The notes beneath the pieces are model-generated. The model had not been told where the DNA came from. It ran no database searches and saw only the letters and a list, made by a program, of their open reading frames with translations. Shown one piece after another: positions 1 to 17,160 of a stretch of DNA of 64,000 nt. A program made the translations under genes and the position numbers. Origin of the DNA: Siphonodentalium dalli (lineage: Eukaryota > Mollusca > Scaphopoda > Gadilida > Siphonodentaliidae); assembly GCA_032622095.1 (NCBI GenBank), contig CP136062.1, positions 158,652,875 to 158,716,874 on the forward strand, read 5' to 3'. Position 1 is the stretch's first letter; each line of letters begins with the position of its first letter.

Positions 1-600
1 CTATAGGAGATATCATATTACGGTATAATGCTATAGAAGATATCATATTACGGTATAATGCTATACAAGATATCATATTACAGTATAATGCTATAGGGGA
101 TATCATATTACAGTATAATGCTATAGGGGATATCATATTACGGTATAATGCTATAGGAGATATCATATTACGGTATAATGCTATACGAGATATCATATTA
201 CGGTATAATGCTATACGAGATATCATATTACGGTATAATGCTATACGAGATATCATATTACGGTATAATGCTATAGGAGATATCATATTACGGTATAATG
301 CTATAGGAGATATCATATTACGGTATAATGATATAGGAGATATCATATTACGGTATAATGCTATAGGAGATATCATATTACGGTATAATGCTATTGGAGA
401 TATCATATTACGGTATAATGCTATAGGAGATATCATATTACGGTATAATGCTATAGGAGATATCATATTACGGTATAATGCTATAGGAGATATCATATTA
501 CGGTATAATGCTATAGGAGATATCATATTACGGTATAATGCTATAGGAGATATCATATTACGGTATAATGCTATAGGAGATATCATATTACGGTATAATG

Positions 601-3480
601 CTATAGAAGATATCATATTACAGTATGATGCTATACGAGATATCATATTACAGTATAATGCTATACGAGATATCATATTACGGTATAATGCTATAGGAGA
701 TATCATATTGCGGTATAATGCTATAGGAGATATCATATTACAGTATAATGCTATACGAGATATCATATTACGGTATAATGCTATAGGAGATATCATATTA
801 CGGTATAATGCTATAGGAGATATCATATTACAGTATAATGCTTTACGATATATCATATTACGGTTTAATGCTATAGGAGATATCATATTACGGTATAATG
901 CTATAGGAGATATCATATTACGGTATAATGCTATACGAGATATCATATTACGGTATAATGCTATAGAAGATATCATATTATGGTATAATGCTATAGGAGA
1001 TATTATATTACGGTATAATGCTATAGGAGATATCATATTACGGTATAATGCTATATGAGATATCATATTACGGTATAATGCTATAGGAGATATCATATTA
1101 CGGTATAATGCTATAGGAGATATCATATTACGGTATAATGCTATATGAGATATCATATTATGGTATAATGCTATAGGAGATATCATATTACAGTATAATG
1201 CTATACGAGATATCATATTACGGTATAATGCTATACGAGATATCATATTACGGTTTAATGCTATAGGAGATATCATATTACAGTTTAATGCTATACGAGA
1301 TATCATATTACGGTATAATGCTATAGAAGATATCATATTACGGTTTAATGCTATAGGAGATATCATATTACGGTATAATGTTAAAGGAGATATCATATTA
1401 CGGTATAATGCTATAGGAGATATCATATTACGGTATAATGTTATAGGAGATATCATATTACGGTATAATGCTATTGGAGATATCATATTACGGTATAATG
1501 CTATAGGAGATATCATATTACGGTATAATGCTATACGAGATATCATATTACGGTATAATGCTATATGAGATATCATATTACGGTATAATGCTATAGGAGA
1601 TATCATATTACAGTATAATGCTATAGGAGATATAATATTACGGTATACTGCTATAGGAGATATCATATTACGGTATACTGCTATAGGAGATAACATATTA
1701 CGGTATAATGATGTAGGAGATATCATATTACGGTTTAATGCTATACGAGATATCATATTACGGTATAATGCTATAGGAGATATCATATTACGGTATAATG
1801 CTATAGGAGATATCATATTACGGTATAATGCTATAGGAGATATCATATTACGGTATAATGCTATAGGAGATATCATATTACGGTATAATGCTATAGGAGA
1901 TATCATATTACGGTATAATGCTATAGGAGATATCATATTACGGTATAATGCTATACGAGATATCATATTACGGTATAATGCTATATGAGATATCATATTA
2001 CGGTATAATGCTATACGAGATATCATATTACGGTATAATGCTATACGAGATATCATATTACGGTATATTGCTATAGGAGATATCATATTACGGTATAATG
2101 CTATAGGAGATATCATATTACGGTATAATGCTATAGGAGATATCATATTACGGTTTAATGCTATACGAGATATCATATTACGGTTTAATGCTATACGAGA
2201 TATCATATTACGGTATAATGCTATAGAAGATATCATATTACGGTATAATGCTATAGGATATATCATATTACAGTATAATGCTATACGAGATATCATATTA
2301 CGGTATAATGCTATACGAGATATCATATTACGGTATAATGCTATACGAGATATCATATTACGGTATAATGCTATAGGAGATATCATATTACGGTATAATG
2401 CTATAGAAGATATCATATTACGGTATAATGCTATACAAGAAATCATATTACAGTATAATGCTATAGGAGATATCATATTACGATATAATGCTATAGGGGA
2501 TATCATATTACGGTATAATGCTATAGGAGATATCATATTACGGTATAATGCTATAGGAGATATCATATTACGGTATAATGCTATAGAAGATATCATATTA
2601 CGGTATAATGCTATACAAGATATCATATTACAGTATAATGCTATAGGAGATATCATATTACGATATAATGCTATAGGGGATATCATATTACGGTATAATG
2701 CTATAGGAGATATCATATTACGGTTTAATGCTATAGAAGATATCATATTACGGTATAATGCTATAGGAGATATCATATTACAGTATAATGCTATAGGAGA
2801 TATCATATTACGATATAATGCTATAGGGGATATCATATTACGGTATAATGCTATAGGAGATATCATATTACGGTTTAATGCTATAGAAGATATCATATTA
2901 CGGTATAATGCTATAGGAGATATCATATTACGGTATAATGCTATAGGAGATATCATATTACGGTATAATGCTATATGAGATATCATATTACGGTATAATG
3001 CTATACGAGATATCATATTACGGTATAATGCTATACGAGATATCATATTACGGTATATTGCTATAGGAGATATCATATTACGGTATAATGTTATAGGAGA
3101 TATCATATTACGGTATAATGCTATAGGAGATATCATACTACGGTATAATGCTATAGGAGATATCATATTACGGTATAATGCTATACGAGATATACTATTA
3201 CGGTATAATGCTATATGAGATATCATATTACGGTATAATGCTATAGGAGATATCATATTACAGTATAATGCTATAGGAGATATCATATTACGGTATACTG
3301 CTATAGGAGATATCATATTACGGTATACTGCTATAGGAGATAACATATTACGGTATAATGCTATAGGAGATATCATATTACGGTTTAATGCTATACGAGA
3401 TATCATATTACGGTATAATGCTATAGGAGATATCATATTACGGTATAATGCTATAGGAGATATCATATTACGATATAATG
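601..3480. repeat. Second type of satellite higher-order block, copy 1
   Basis: Marker monomers 'ctttacgata' (841), 'ttaaaggaga' (1381), 'tatcatacta' (about 3131) and 'tatactatta' (about 3191) occur in this order. The same order recurs at 17401/17611/19211/19271 and at 19951/20491/22091/22151. Spacing varies (16,560, 16,230 and 16,080 bp between copies 1 and 2), so whole groups of monomers have been gained or lost between copies. Confidence 0.65.
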
Positions 3481-5310
3481 CTATAGGAGATATCATATTA
3501 CGGTATAATGCTATAGGAGATATCATATTACGGTATAATGCTATATGATATATCATATTACAGTATAATGCTATACGAGATATCATATTACGGTATAATG
3601 CTATACGAGATATCATATTACGGTATAATGCTATACGAGATATCATATTACGGTATAATGCTATAGGAGATATCATATTACGGTATAATGCTATAGAAGA
3701 TATCATATTACGGTATAATGCTATACAAGATATCATATTACAGTATAATGCTATAGGAGATATCATATTACGGTATAATGCTATAGGGGATATCATATTA
3801 CGGTATAATGCTATAGGAGATATCATATTACGGTATAATGCTATACGAGATATCATATTACGGTATAATGCTATACGAGATATCATATTACGGTATAATG
3901 CTATAGGAGATATCATATTACGGTATAATGCTATAGGAGATATCATATTACGGTATAATGATATAGGAGATATCATATTACGGTATAATGCTATAGGAGA
4001 TATCATATTACGGTATAATGCTATTGGAGATATCATATTACGGTATAATGCTATAGGAGATATCATATTACGGTATAATGCTATAGGAGATATCATATTA
4101 CGGTATAATGCTATAGGAGATATCATATTACGGTATAATGCTATAGGAGATATCATATTACGGTATAATGCTATAGGAGATATCATATTACGGTATAATG
4201 CTATAGGAGATATCATATTACGGTATAATGCTATAGAAGATATCATATTACAGTATGATGCTATACGAGATATCATATTACAGTATAATGCTATACGAGA
4301 TATCATATTACGGTATAATGCTATAGGAGATATCATATTGCGGTATAATGCTATAGGAGATATCATATTACAGTATAATGCTATACGAGATATCATATTA
4401 CGGTCTAATGCTATAGGAGATATAATATTACGGTATAATGCTATAGGAGATATCATATTACAGTATAATGCTATACGATATATCATATTACGGTTTAATG
4501 CTATAGGAGATATCATATTACGGTATAATGCTATAGGAGATATCATATTACGGTATAATGCTATACGAGATATCATATTACGGTATAATGCTATAGAAGA
4601 TATCATATTATGGTATAATGCTATAGGAGATATCATATTACGGTATAATGCTATAGGAGATATCATATTACGGTATAATGCTATAGGAGATATCATATTA
4701 CGGTATAATGCTATAGGAGATATCATATTACGGTATAATGCTATAGGAGATATCATATTACGGTATAATGCTATATGAGATATCATATTATGGTATAATG
4801 CTATAGGAGATATCATATTACAGTATAATGCTATACGAGATATCATATTACGGTATAATGCTATACGAGATATCATATTACGGTTTAATGCTATAGGAGA
4901 TATCATATTACAGTTTAATGCTATACGAGATATCATATTACGGTATAATGCTATAGAAGATATCATATTACGGTTTAATGCTATAGGAGATATCATATTA
5001 CGGTATAATGTTATAGGAGATATCATATTACGGTATAATGCTATAGGAGATATCATATTACGGTATAATGTTATAGGAGATATCATATTACGGTATAATG
5101 CTATAGGAGATATCATATTACGGTATAATGCTATAGGAGATATCATATTACGGTATAATGCTATACGAGATATCATATTACGGTATAATGCTATATGAGA
5201 TATCATATTACGGTATAATGCTATAGGAGATATCATATTACAGTATAATGCTATAGGAGATATCATATTACGGTATACTGCTATAGGAGATATCATATTA
5301 CGGTATACTG

Positions 5311-8300
5311 CTATAGGAGATAACATATTACGGTATAATGCTGTAGGAGATATCATATTACGGTTTAATGCTATACGAGATATCATATTACGGTATAATG
5401 CTATAGGAGATATCATATTACGATATAATGCTATAGGAGATATCATATTACGATATAATGCTATAGGAGATATCATATTACGGTATAATGCTATAGGATA
5501 TATCATATTACGGTATAATGCTATATGAGATATCATATTACGGTATAATGCTATAGGAGATATCATATTACGATATAATGCTATAGGAGATATCATATTA
5601 CGGTATAATGCTATAGGAGATATCATATTACGGTATAATGCTATACGAGATATCATATTACGGTATAATGCTATATGAGATATCATATTACGGTATAATG
5701 CTATAGGAGATATCATATTACGGTATAATGCTATAGGAGATATCATATTACGGTATAATGCTATAGGAGATATCATATTACGGTATAATGCTATAGGAGA
5801 TATCATATTACGGTTCAATGTTATACGAGATATCATATTACGGTTTAATGCTATAGGAGATATCATATTACGGTATAATGCTATAGGAGATATCATATTA
5901 CGGTTCAATGTTATACGAGATATCATATTACGGTTTAATGCTATACGAGATATCATATTACGGTATAATGCTATAGAAGATATCATATTACGGTATAATG
6001 CTATAGAATATATCATATTACAGTATAATGCTATAGGAGATATCATATTACGGTATACTGCTATAGGAGATATCATATTACGGTATACTGCTATAGGAGA
6101 TAACATATTACGGTATAATGCTATAGGAGATATCATATTACGGTTTAATGCTATACGAGATATCATATTACGGTATAATGCTATAGGAGATATCATATTA
6201 CGGTATAATGCTATAGGAGATATTATATTACGATATAATGCTATAGGAGATATCATATTACGGTATAATGCTATAGGAGATATCATATTACGGTATAATG
6301 CTATAGGATATATCATATTACAGTATAATGCTATACGAGATATCATATTACGGTATAATGCTATACGATATATCATATTACGGTATAATGCTATACGAGA
6401 TATCATATTACGGTATAATGCTATAGGAGATATCATATTACGGTATGATGCTATAGAAGATATCATATTACGGTATAATGCTATACAAGATATCATATTA
6501 CAGTATAATGCTATAGGAGATATCATATTACGGTATAATGCTATAGGGGATATCATATTACGGTATAATGCTATAGGAGATATCATATTACGGTATAATG
6601 CTATAGGAGATATCATATTACGGTATAATGATATAGGAGATATCATATTACGGTATAATGCTATACGAGATATCATATTACGGTATAATGCTATTGGAGA
6701 TATCATATTACGGTATAATGCTATAGGAGATATCATATTACGGTATAATGCTATAGGAGATATCATATTACGGTATAATGCTATAGGAGATATCATATTA
6801 CGGTATAATGCTATAGGGGATATCATATTACGGTATAATGCTATAGGAGATATCATATTACGGTATAATGCTATAGGAGATATCATATTACGGTATAATG
6901 CTATAGAAGATATCATATTACAGTATGATGCTATACGAGATATCATATTACAGTATAATGCTATACGAGATATCATATTACGGTATAATGCTATAGGAGA
7001 TATCATATTGCGGTATAATGCTATAGGAGATATCATATTACAGTATAATGCTATACGAGATATCATATTACGGTATAATGCTATAGGAGATATAATATTA
7101 CGGTATAATGCTATAGGAGATATCATATTACAGTATAATGCTATACGATATATCATATTACGGTTTAATGCTATAGGAGATATCATATTACGGTATAATG
7201 CTATAGGAGATATCATATTACGGTATAATGCTATACGAGATATCATATTACGGTATAATGCTATAAAAGATATCATATTATGGTATAATGCTATAGGAGA
7301 TATCATATTACGGTATAATGCTATAGGAGATATCATATTACGGTATAATGCTATAGGAGATATCATATTACGGTATAATGCTATAGGAGATATCATATTA
7401 CGGTATAATGCTATAGGAGATATCATATTACGGTATAATGCTATAGGAGATATCATATTATGGTATAATGCTATAGGAGATATCATATTACAGTATAATG
7501 CTATACGAGATTTCATATTACGGTATAATGCTATACGAGATATCATATTACGGTTTAATGCTATAGGAGATATCATATTACAGTTTAATGCTATACGAGA
7601 TATCATATTACGGTATAATGCTATAGAAGATATCATATTACGGTTTAATGCTATAGGAGATATCATATTACGGTATAATGTTATAGGAGATATCATATTA
7701 CGGTATAATGCTATAGGAGATATCATATTACGGTATAATGTTATAGGAGATATCATATTACGGTATAATGCTATAGGAGATATCATATTACGGTATAATG
7801 CTATAGGAGATATCATATTACGGTATAATGCTATACGAGATATCATATTACGGTATAATGCTATATGAGATATCATATTACGGTATAATGCTATAGGAGA
7901 TATCATATTACAGTATAATGCTATAGGAGATATCATATTACGGTATACTGCTATAGGAGATATCATATTACGGTATACTGCTATAGGAGATAACATATTA
8001 CGGTATAATGCTGTAGGAGATATCATATTACGGTTTAATGCTATACGAGATATCATATTACGGTATAATGCTATAGGAGATATCATATTACGGTATCATG
8101 CTATAGGAGATATCATATTACGATATAATGCTATAGGAGATATCATATTACGGTATAATGCTATAGGAGATATCATATTACGATATAATGCTATAGGAGA
8201 TATCATATTACGGTATAATGCTATAGGAGATATCATATTACGATATAATGCTATAGGAGATATCATATTACGGTATAATGCTATAGGAGATATCATATTA

Positions 8301-10000
8301 CGGTATAATGCTATACGAGATATCATATTACGGTATAATGCTATATGAGATATCATATTACGGTATAATGCTATAGGAGATATCATATTACGGTATAATG
8401 CTATACGAGATATCATATTACGGTATAATGCTATAGGAGATATCATATTACGGTATAATGCTATAGGAGATATCATATTACGGTATAATGCTATAGGAGA
8501 TATCATATTACGGTATAATGCTATAGGAGATATCATATTACGGTATAATGCTATAGGCGATATCATATTACGGTTCAATGCTATACGAGATATCATATTA
8601 CGGTTTAATGCTATACGAGATATCATATTACGGTATAATGCTATAGAAGATATCATATTACGGTATAATGCTATAGGATATATCATATTACAGTATAATG
8701 CTATACGAGATATCATATTACGGTATAATGCTATACGAGATATCATATTACGGTATAATGCAATAGGAGATATCATATTACGGTATAATGCTATACGAGA
8801 TATCATATTACGGTATAATGCTATAGGAGATATCATATTACGGTATAATGCTATACAAGATATCATATTACGGTATAATGCTATACAAGATATCATATTA
8901 CGGTATAATGCTATAGGGGATATCATATTACGGTATAATGCTATAGGATATATCATATTACGGTATAATGCTATTGGAGATATCATATTACGGTATAATG
9001 CTATAGGAGATATCATATTACGGTATAATGCTATAGGAGATATCATATTACGGTATAATGCTATAGGAGATATCATATTACGGTATAATGCTATAGGAGA
9101 TATTATATTACGGTATAATGCTATAGGAGATATCATATTACGGTATAATGCTATAGGAGATATCATATTACGGTATAATGCTATAGAAGATATCATATTA
9201 CAGTATGATGCTATACGAGATATCATATTACAGTATAATGCTATACGAGATATCATATTACGGTATAATGCTATAGGAGATATCATATTACGGTATAATG
9301 CTATAGGAGATATCATATTACAGTATAATGCTATACGAGATATCATATTACGGTATAATGCTATAGGAGATATCATATTACGGTATAATGCTATAGGAGA
9401 TATCATATTACAGTATAATGCTATACGATATATCATATTACGGTTTAATACTATAGGAGATATCATATTACGGTATAATGCTATAGGAGATATCATATTA
9501 CGGTATAATGCTATACGAGATATCATATTACGGTATAATGCTATAGAAGATATCATATTATGGTATAATGCTATAGGAGATATCATATTACGGTATAATG
9601 CTATAGGAGATATCATATTACGGTATAATGCTATAGGAGATATCATATTACGGTATAATGCTATAGGAGATATCATATTACGGTATAATGCTATAGGAGA
9701 TATCATATTACCGTATAATGCTATATGAGATATCATATTATGGTATAATGCTATAGGAGATATCATATTACAGTATAATGCTATACGAGATATCATATTA
9801 CGGTATAATGCTATAGGATATATCATATTACGGTATAATGCTATAGGAGATATCATATTACGGTTTAATGCTATAGGAGATATCATATTACGGTATAATG
9901 CTATAGAAGATATCATATTACGGTTTAATGCTATAGAAGATATCATATTACGGTTTAATGCTATAGGAGATATCATATTACGGTTTAATGCTATAGGAGA
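5311..10000. repeat. Satellite higher-order block, copy A
   Basis: The order of variant monomers in this block recurs 6,600 bp downstream: 'ctgtaggaga' at 5341 and 11941, 'caataggaga' at 8761 and 15361, and the 'cagtatgatg' monomers ending at 6930/13530 and 9210/15810. After about 9720 the offset becomes 6,660 because copy B has two extra monomers at 16321-16380. Boundaries are approximate. Confidence 0.75.
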
Positions 10001-11910
10001 TATCATATTACGATTTAATGCTATAGGAGATATCATATTACGGTATAATGCTATACGAGATATACTATTACGGTATAATGCTATATGAGATATCATATTA
10101 CGGTATAATGCTATAGGAGATATCATATTACAGTATAATGCTATAGGAGATATCATATTACGGTATACTGCTATAGGAGATATCATATTACGGTATACTG
10201 CTATAGGAGATAACATATTACGGTATAATGCTATAGGAGATATCATATTACGGTTTAATGCTATACGAGATATCATATTACGGTATAATGCTATAGGAGA
10301 TATCATATTACGGTATAATGCTATAGGAGATATCATATTACGATATAATGCTATAGGAGATATCATATTACGGTATAATGCTATAGGAGATATCATATTA
10401 CGGTATAATGCTATAGGATATATCATATTACAGTATAATACTATACGAGATATCATATTACGGTATAATGCTATACGAGATATCATATTACGGTATAATG
10501 CTATACGAGATATCATATTACGGTATAATGCTATAGGAGATATCATATTACGGTATAATGCTATAGGAGATATCATATTACGGTATAATGCTATAGAAGA
10601 TATCATATTACGGTATAATGCTATAGGAGATATCATATTACGGTATAATGCTATAGGGGATATCATATTACGGTATAATGCTATAGGAGATATCATATTA
10701 CGGTATAATGCTATACGAGATATCATATTACGGTATAATGCTATACGAGATATCATATTACGGTATAATGCTATACGAGATATCATATTACGGTATAATG
10801 ATATAGGAGATATCATATTACGGTATAATGCTATACGAGATATCATATTACGGTATAATGCTATAGGAGATATCATATTACGGTATAATGATATAGGAGA
10901 TATCATATTACGGTATAATGCTATAGGAGATATCATATTACGGTATAATGCTATTGGAGATATCATATTACGGTATAATGCTATAGGAGATATCATATTA
11001 AGGTATAATGCTATAGGAGATATCATATTACGGTATAATGCTATAGGAGATATCATATTACGGTATAATGCTATAGGAGATATCATATTACGGTATAATG
11101 CTATAGGAGATATCATATTACGGTATAATGCTATAGGAGATATCATATTACGGTATAATGCTATAGAAGATATCATATTACAGTATGATGCTATACGAGA
11201 TATCATATTACAGTATAATGCTATACGAGATATCATATTACGGTATAATGCTATAGGAGATATCATATTGCGGTATAATGCTATAGGAGATATCATATTA
11301 CAGTATAATGCTATACGAGATGTCATATTACGGTCTAATGCTATAGGAGATATAATATTACGGTATAATGCTATAGGAGATATCATATTACAGTATAATG
11401 CTATACGATATATCATATTACGGTTTAATGCTATAGGAGATATCATATTACGGTATAATGCTATAGGAGATATCATATTACGGTATAATGCTATACGAGA
11501 TATCATATTACGGTATAATGCTATAGAAGATATCATATTATGGTATAATGCTATAGGAGATATCATATTACGGTATAATGCTATAGGAGATATCATATTA
11601 CGGTATAATGCTATAGGAGATATCATATTACGGTATAATGCTATAGGAGATATCATATTACGGTATAATGCTATAGGAGATATCATATTACGGTATAATG
11701 CTATATGAGATATCATATTATGGTATAATGCTATAGGAGATATCATATTACAGTATAATGCTATACGAGATATCATATTACGGTATAATGCTATACGATA
11801 TATCATATTACGGTTTAATGCTATAGGAGATATCATATTACAGTTTAATGCTATACGAGATATCATATTACGGTATAATGCTATAGAAGATATCATATTA
11901 CGGTATACTG

Positions 11911-14900
11911 CTATAGGAGATAACATATTACGGTATAATGCTGTAGGAGATATCATATTACGGTTTAATGCTATACGAGATATCATATTACGGTATAATG
12001 CTATAGGAGATATCATATTACGATATAATGCTATAGGAGATATCATATTACGATATAATGCTATAGGAGATATCATATTACGGTATAATGCTATAGGAGA
12101 TATCATATTACGGTATAATGCTATAGGAGATATCATATTACGGTATAATGCTATAGGAGATATCATATTACGATATAATGCTATAGGAGATATCATATTA
12201 CGGTATAATGCTATAGGAGATATCATATTACGGTATAATGCTATACGAGATATCATATTACGGTATAATGCTATATGAGATATCATATTACGGTATAATG
12301 CTATAGGAGATATCATATTACGGTATAATGCTATACGAGATATCATATTACGGTATAATGCTATAGGAGATATCATATTACGGTATAATGCTATACGAGA
12401 TATCATATTACGGTATAATGCTATAGGAGATATCATATTACGATATAATGCTATAGGAGATATCATATTACGGTATAATGCTATAGGAGATATCATATTA
12501 CGGTTCAATGTTATACGAGATATCATATTACGGTTTAATGCTATACGAGATATCATATTACGGTATAATGCTATAGAAGATATCATATTACGGTATAATG
12601 CTATAGGATATATCATATTACAGTATAATGCTATAGGAGATATCATATTACGGTATACTGCTATAGGAGATATCATATTACGGTATACTGCTATAGGAGA
12701 TAACATATTACGGTATAATGCTATAGGAGATATCATATTACGGTTTAATGCTATACGAGATATCATATTACGGTATAATGCTATAGGAGATATCATATTA
12801 CGGTATAATGCTATAGGAGATATCATATTACGATATAATGCTATAGGAGATATCATATTACGGTATAATGCTATAGGAGATATCATATTACGGTATAATG
12901 CTATAGGATATATCATATTACAGTATAATGCTATACGAGATATCATATTACGGTATAATGCTATACGAGATATCATATTACGGTATAATGCTATACGAGA
13001 TATCATATTACGGTATAATGCTATAGGAGATATCATATTACGGTATAATGCTATAGAAGATATCATATTACGGTATAATGCTATACAAGATATCATATTA
13101 CAGTATAATGCTATAGGAGATATCATATTACGGTATAATGCTATAGGGGATATCATATTACGGTATAATGCTATAGGAGATATCATATTACGGTATAATG
13201 CTATAGGAGATATCATATTACGGTATAATGATATAGGAGATATCATATTACGGTATAATGCTATACGAGATATCATATTACGGTATAATGCTATACGAGA
13301 TATCATATTACGGTATAATGCTATTGGAGATATCATATTACGGTATAATGCTATAGGAGATATCATATTACGGTATAATGCTATAGGAGATATCATATTA
13401 CGGTATAATGCTATAGGAGATATCATATTACGGTATAATGCTATAGGAGATATCATATTACGGTATAATGCTATAGGAGATATCATATTACGGTATAATG
13501 CTATAGAAGATATCATATTACAGTATGATGCTATACGAGATATCATATTACAGTATAATGCTATACGAGATATCATATTACGGTATAATGCTATAGGAGA
13601 TATCATATTGCGGTATAATGCTATAGGAGATATCATATTACAGTATAATGCTATACGAGATATCATATTACGGTATAATGCTATAGGAGATATAATATTA
13701 CGGTATAATGCTATAGGAGATATCATATTACAGTATAATGCTATACGATATATCATATTACGGTTTAATGCTATAGGAGATATCATATTACGGTATAATG
13801 CTATAGGAGATATCATATTACGGTATAATGCTATACGAGATATCATATTACGGTATAATGCTATAGAAGATATCATATTATGGTATAATGCTATAGGAGA
13901 TATCATATTACGGTATAATGCTATAGGAGATATCATATTACGGTATAATGCTATAGGAGATATCATATTACGGTATAATGCTATAGGAGATATCATATTA
14001 CGGTATAATGCTATAGGAGATATCATATTACGGTATAATGCTATATGAGATATCATATTATGGTATAATGCTATAGGAGATATCATATTACAGTATAATG
14101 CTATACGAGATTTCATATTACGGTATAATGCTATACGAGATATCATATTACGGTTTAATGCTATAGGAGATATCATATTACAGTTTAATGCTATACGAGA
14201 TATCATATTACGGTATAATGCTATAGAAGATATCATATTACGGTTTAATGCTATAGGAGATATCATATTACGGTATAATGTTATAGGAGATATCATATTA
14301 CGGTATAATGCTATAGGAGATATCATATTACGGTATAATGTTATAGGAGATATCATATTACGGTATAATGCTATAGGAGATATCATATTACGGTATAATG
14401 CTATAGGAGATATCATATTACGGTATAATGCTATACGAGATATCATATTACGGTATAATGCTATATGAGATATCATATTACGGTATAATGCTATAGGAGA
14501 TATCATATTACAGTATAATGCTATAGGAGATATCATATTACGGTATACTGCTATAGGAGATATCATATTACGGTATACTGCTATAGGAGATAACATATTA
14601 CGGTATAATGCTGTAGGAGATATCATATTACGGTTTAATGCTATACGAGATATCATATTACGGTATAATGCTATAGGAGATATCATATTACGGTATAATG
14701 CTATAGGAGATATCATATTACGATATAATGCTATAGGAGATATCATATTACGGTATAATGCTATAGGAGATATCATATTACGATATAATGCTATAGGAGA
14801 TATCATATTACGGTATAATGCTATAGGAGATATCATATTACGATATAATGCTATAGGAGATATCATATTACGGTATAATGCTATAGGAGATATCATATTA

Positions 14901-16740
14901 CGGTATAATGCTATACGAGATATCATATTACGGTATAATGCTATATGAGATATCATATTACGGTATAATGCTATAGGAGATATCATATTACGGTATAATG
15001 CTATACGAGATATCATATTACGGTATAATGCTATAGGAGATATCATATTACGGTATAATGCTATACGAGATATCATATTACGGTATAATGCTATAGGAGA
15101 TATCATATTACGGTATAATGCTATAGGAGATATCATATTACGGTATAATGCTATAGGAGATATCATATTACGGTTCAATGCTATACGAGATATCATATTA
15201 CGGTTTAATGCTATACGAGATATCATATTACGGTATAATGCTATAGAAGATATCATATTACGGTATAATGCTATAGGATATATCATATTACAGTATAATG
15301 CTATACGAGATATCATATTACGGTATAATGCTATACGAGATATCATATTACGGTATAATGCAATAGGAGATATCATATTACGGTATAATGCTATACGAGA
15401 TATCATATTACGGTATAATGCTATAGGAGATATCATATTACGGTATAATGCTATACAAGATATCATATTACGGTATAATGCTATAGAAGATATCATATTA
15501 CGGTATAATGCTATAGGGGATATCATATTACGGTATAATGCTATAGGATATATCATATTACGGTATAATGCTATTGGAGATATCATATTACGGTATAATG
15601 CTATAGGAGATATCATATTACGGTATAATGCTATAGGAGATATCATATTACGGTATAATGCTATAGGAGATATCATATTACGGTATAATGCTATAGGAGA
15701 TATCATATTACGGTATAATGCTATAGGAGATATCATATTACGGTATAATGCTATAGGAGATATCATATTACGGTATAATGCTATAGAAGATATCATATTA
15801 CAGTATGATGCTATACGAGATATCATATTACAGTATAATGCTATACGAGATATCATATTACGGTATAATGCTATAGGAGATATCATATTACGGTATAATG
15901 CTATAGGAGATATCATATTACAGTATAATGCTATACGAGATATCATATTACGGTATAATGCTATAGGAGATATCATATTACGGTATAATGCTATAGGAGA
16001 TATCATATTACAGTATAATGCTATACGATATATCATATTACGGTTTAATACTATAGGAGATATCATATTACGGTATAATGCTATAGGAGATATCATATTA
16101 CGGTATAATGCTATACGAGATATCATATTACGGTATAATGCTATAGAAGATATCATATTATGGTATAATGCTATAGGAGATATCATATTACGGTATAATG
16201 CTATAGGAGATATCATATTACGGTATAATGCTATAGGAGATATCATATTACGGTATAATGCTATAGGAGATATCATATTACGGTATAATGCTATAGGAGA
16301 TATCATATTACGGTATAATGCTATATGAGATATCATATTACGGTATAATGCTATAGGAGATATCATATTACGGTATAATGCTATATGAGATATCATATTA
16401 TGGTATAATGCTATAGGAGATATCATATTACAGTATAATGCTATACGAGATATCATATTACGGTATAATGCTATAGGATATATCATATTACGGTATAATG
16501 CTATAGGAGATATCTTATTACGGTTTAATGCTATAGGAGATATCATATTACGGTATAATGCTATAGAAGATATCATATTACGGTTTAATGCTATAGGAGA
16601 TATCATATTACGGTTTAATGCTATAGGAGATATCATATTACGGTTTAATGCTATAGGAGATATCATATTACGGTATAATGCTATAGAAGATATCATATTA
16701 CGGTTTAATGCTATAGGAGATATCATATTACGGTATAATG
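11911..16740. repeat. Satellite higher-order block, copy B
   Basis: This is the second copy of the block at 5311-10000 (offset 6,600, then 6,660 bp). The left junction is near 11881-11911, where a monomer ending 'cggtatactg' follows a monomer from a different context. It carries the same 76-monomer (2,280-bp) spacing between its two 'cagtatgatg' monomers as copy A. Confidence 0.75.
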
Positions 16741-17160
16741 CTATAGGAGATATCATATTACGGTATAATGCTATACGAGATATCATATTACGGTATAATG
16801 CTATAGGAGATATCATATTACGGTATAATGCTATATGAGATATCATATTATGGTATAATGCTATAGGAGATATCATATTACAGTATAATGCTATACGAGA
16901 TATCATATTACGGTATAATGCTATACGAGATATCATATTACGGTTTAATGCTATAGGAGATATCATATTACAGTTTAATGCTATACGAGATATCATATTA
17001 CGGTATAATGCTATAGAAGATATCATATTACGGTTTAATGCTATAGGAGATATCATATTACGGTATAATGCTATAGGAGATATCATATTACGGTATAATG
17101 CTATAGGAGATATCATATTACGGTATAATGCTATAGGAGATATCATATTACGGTATACTG

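Noticed and set aside
708-7868. Plus-strand open frames of 116-286 codons (RYNAIGDIIL repeats), also at 11268, 13608, 17268, 19818, 23299 and 25698
   Set aside because: They are the other naturally open frame of the 30-bp monomer, and each stops where a 'tatatga' variant creates TGA. They start and stop at the same monomer variants in each duplicated block.
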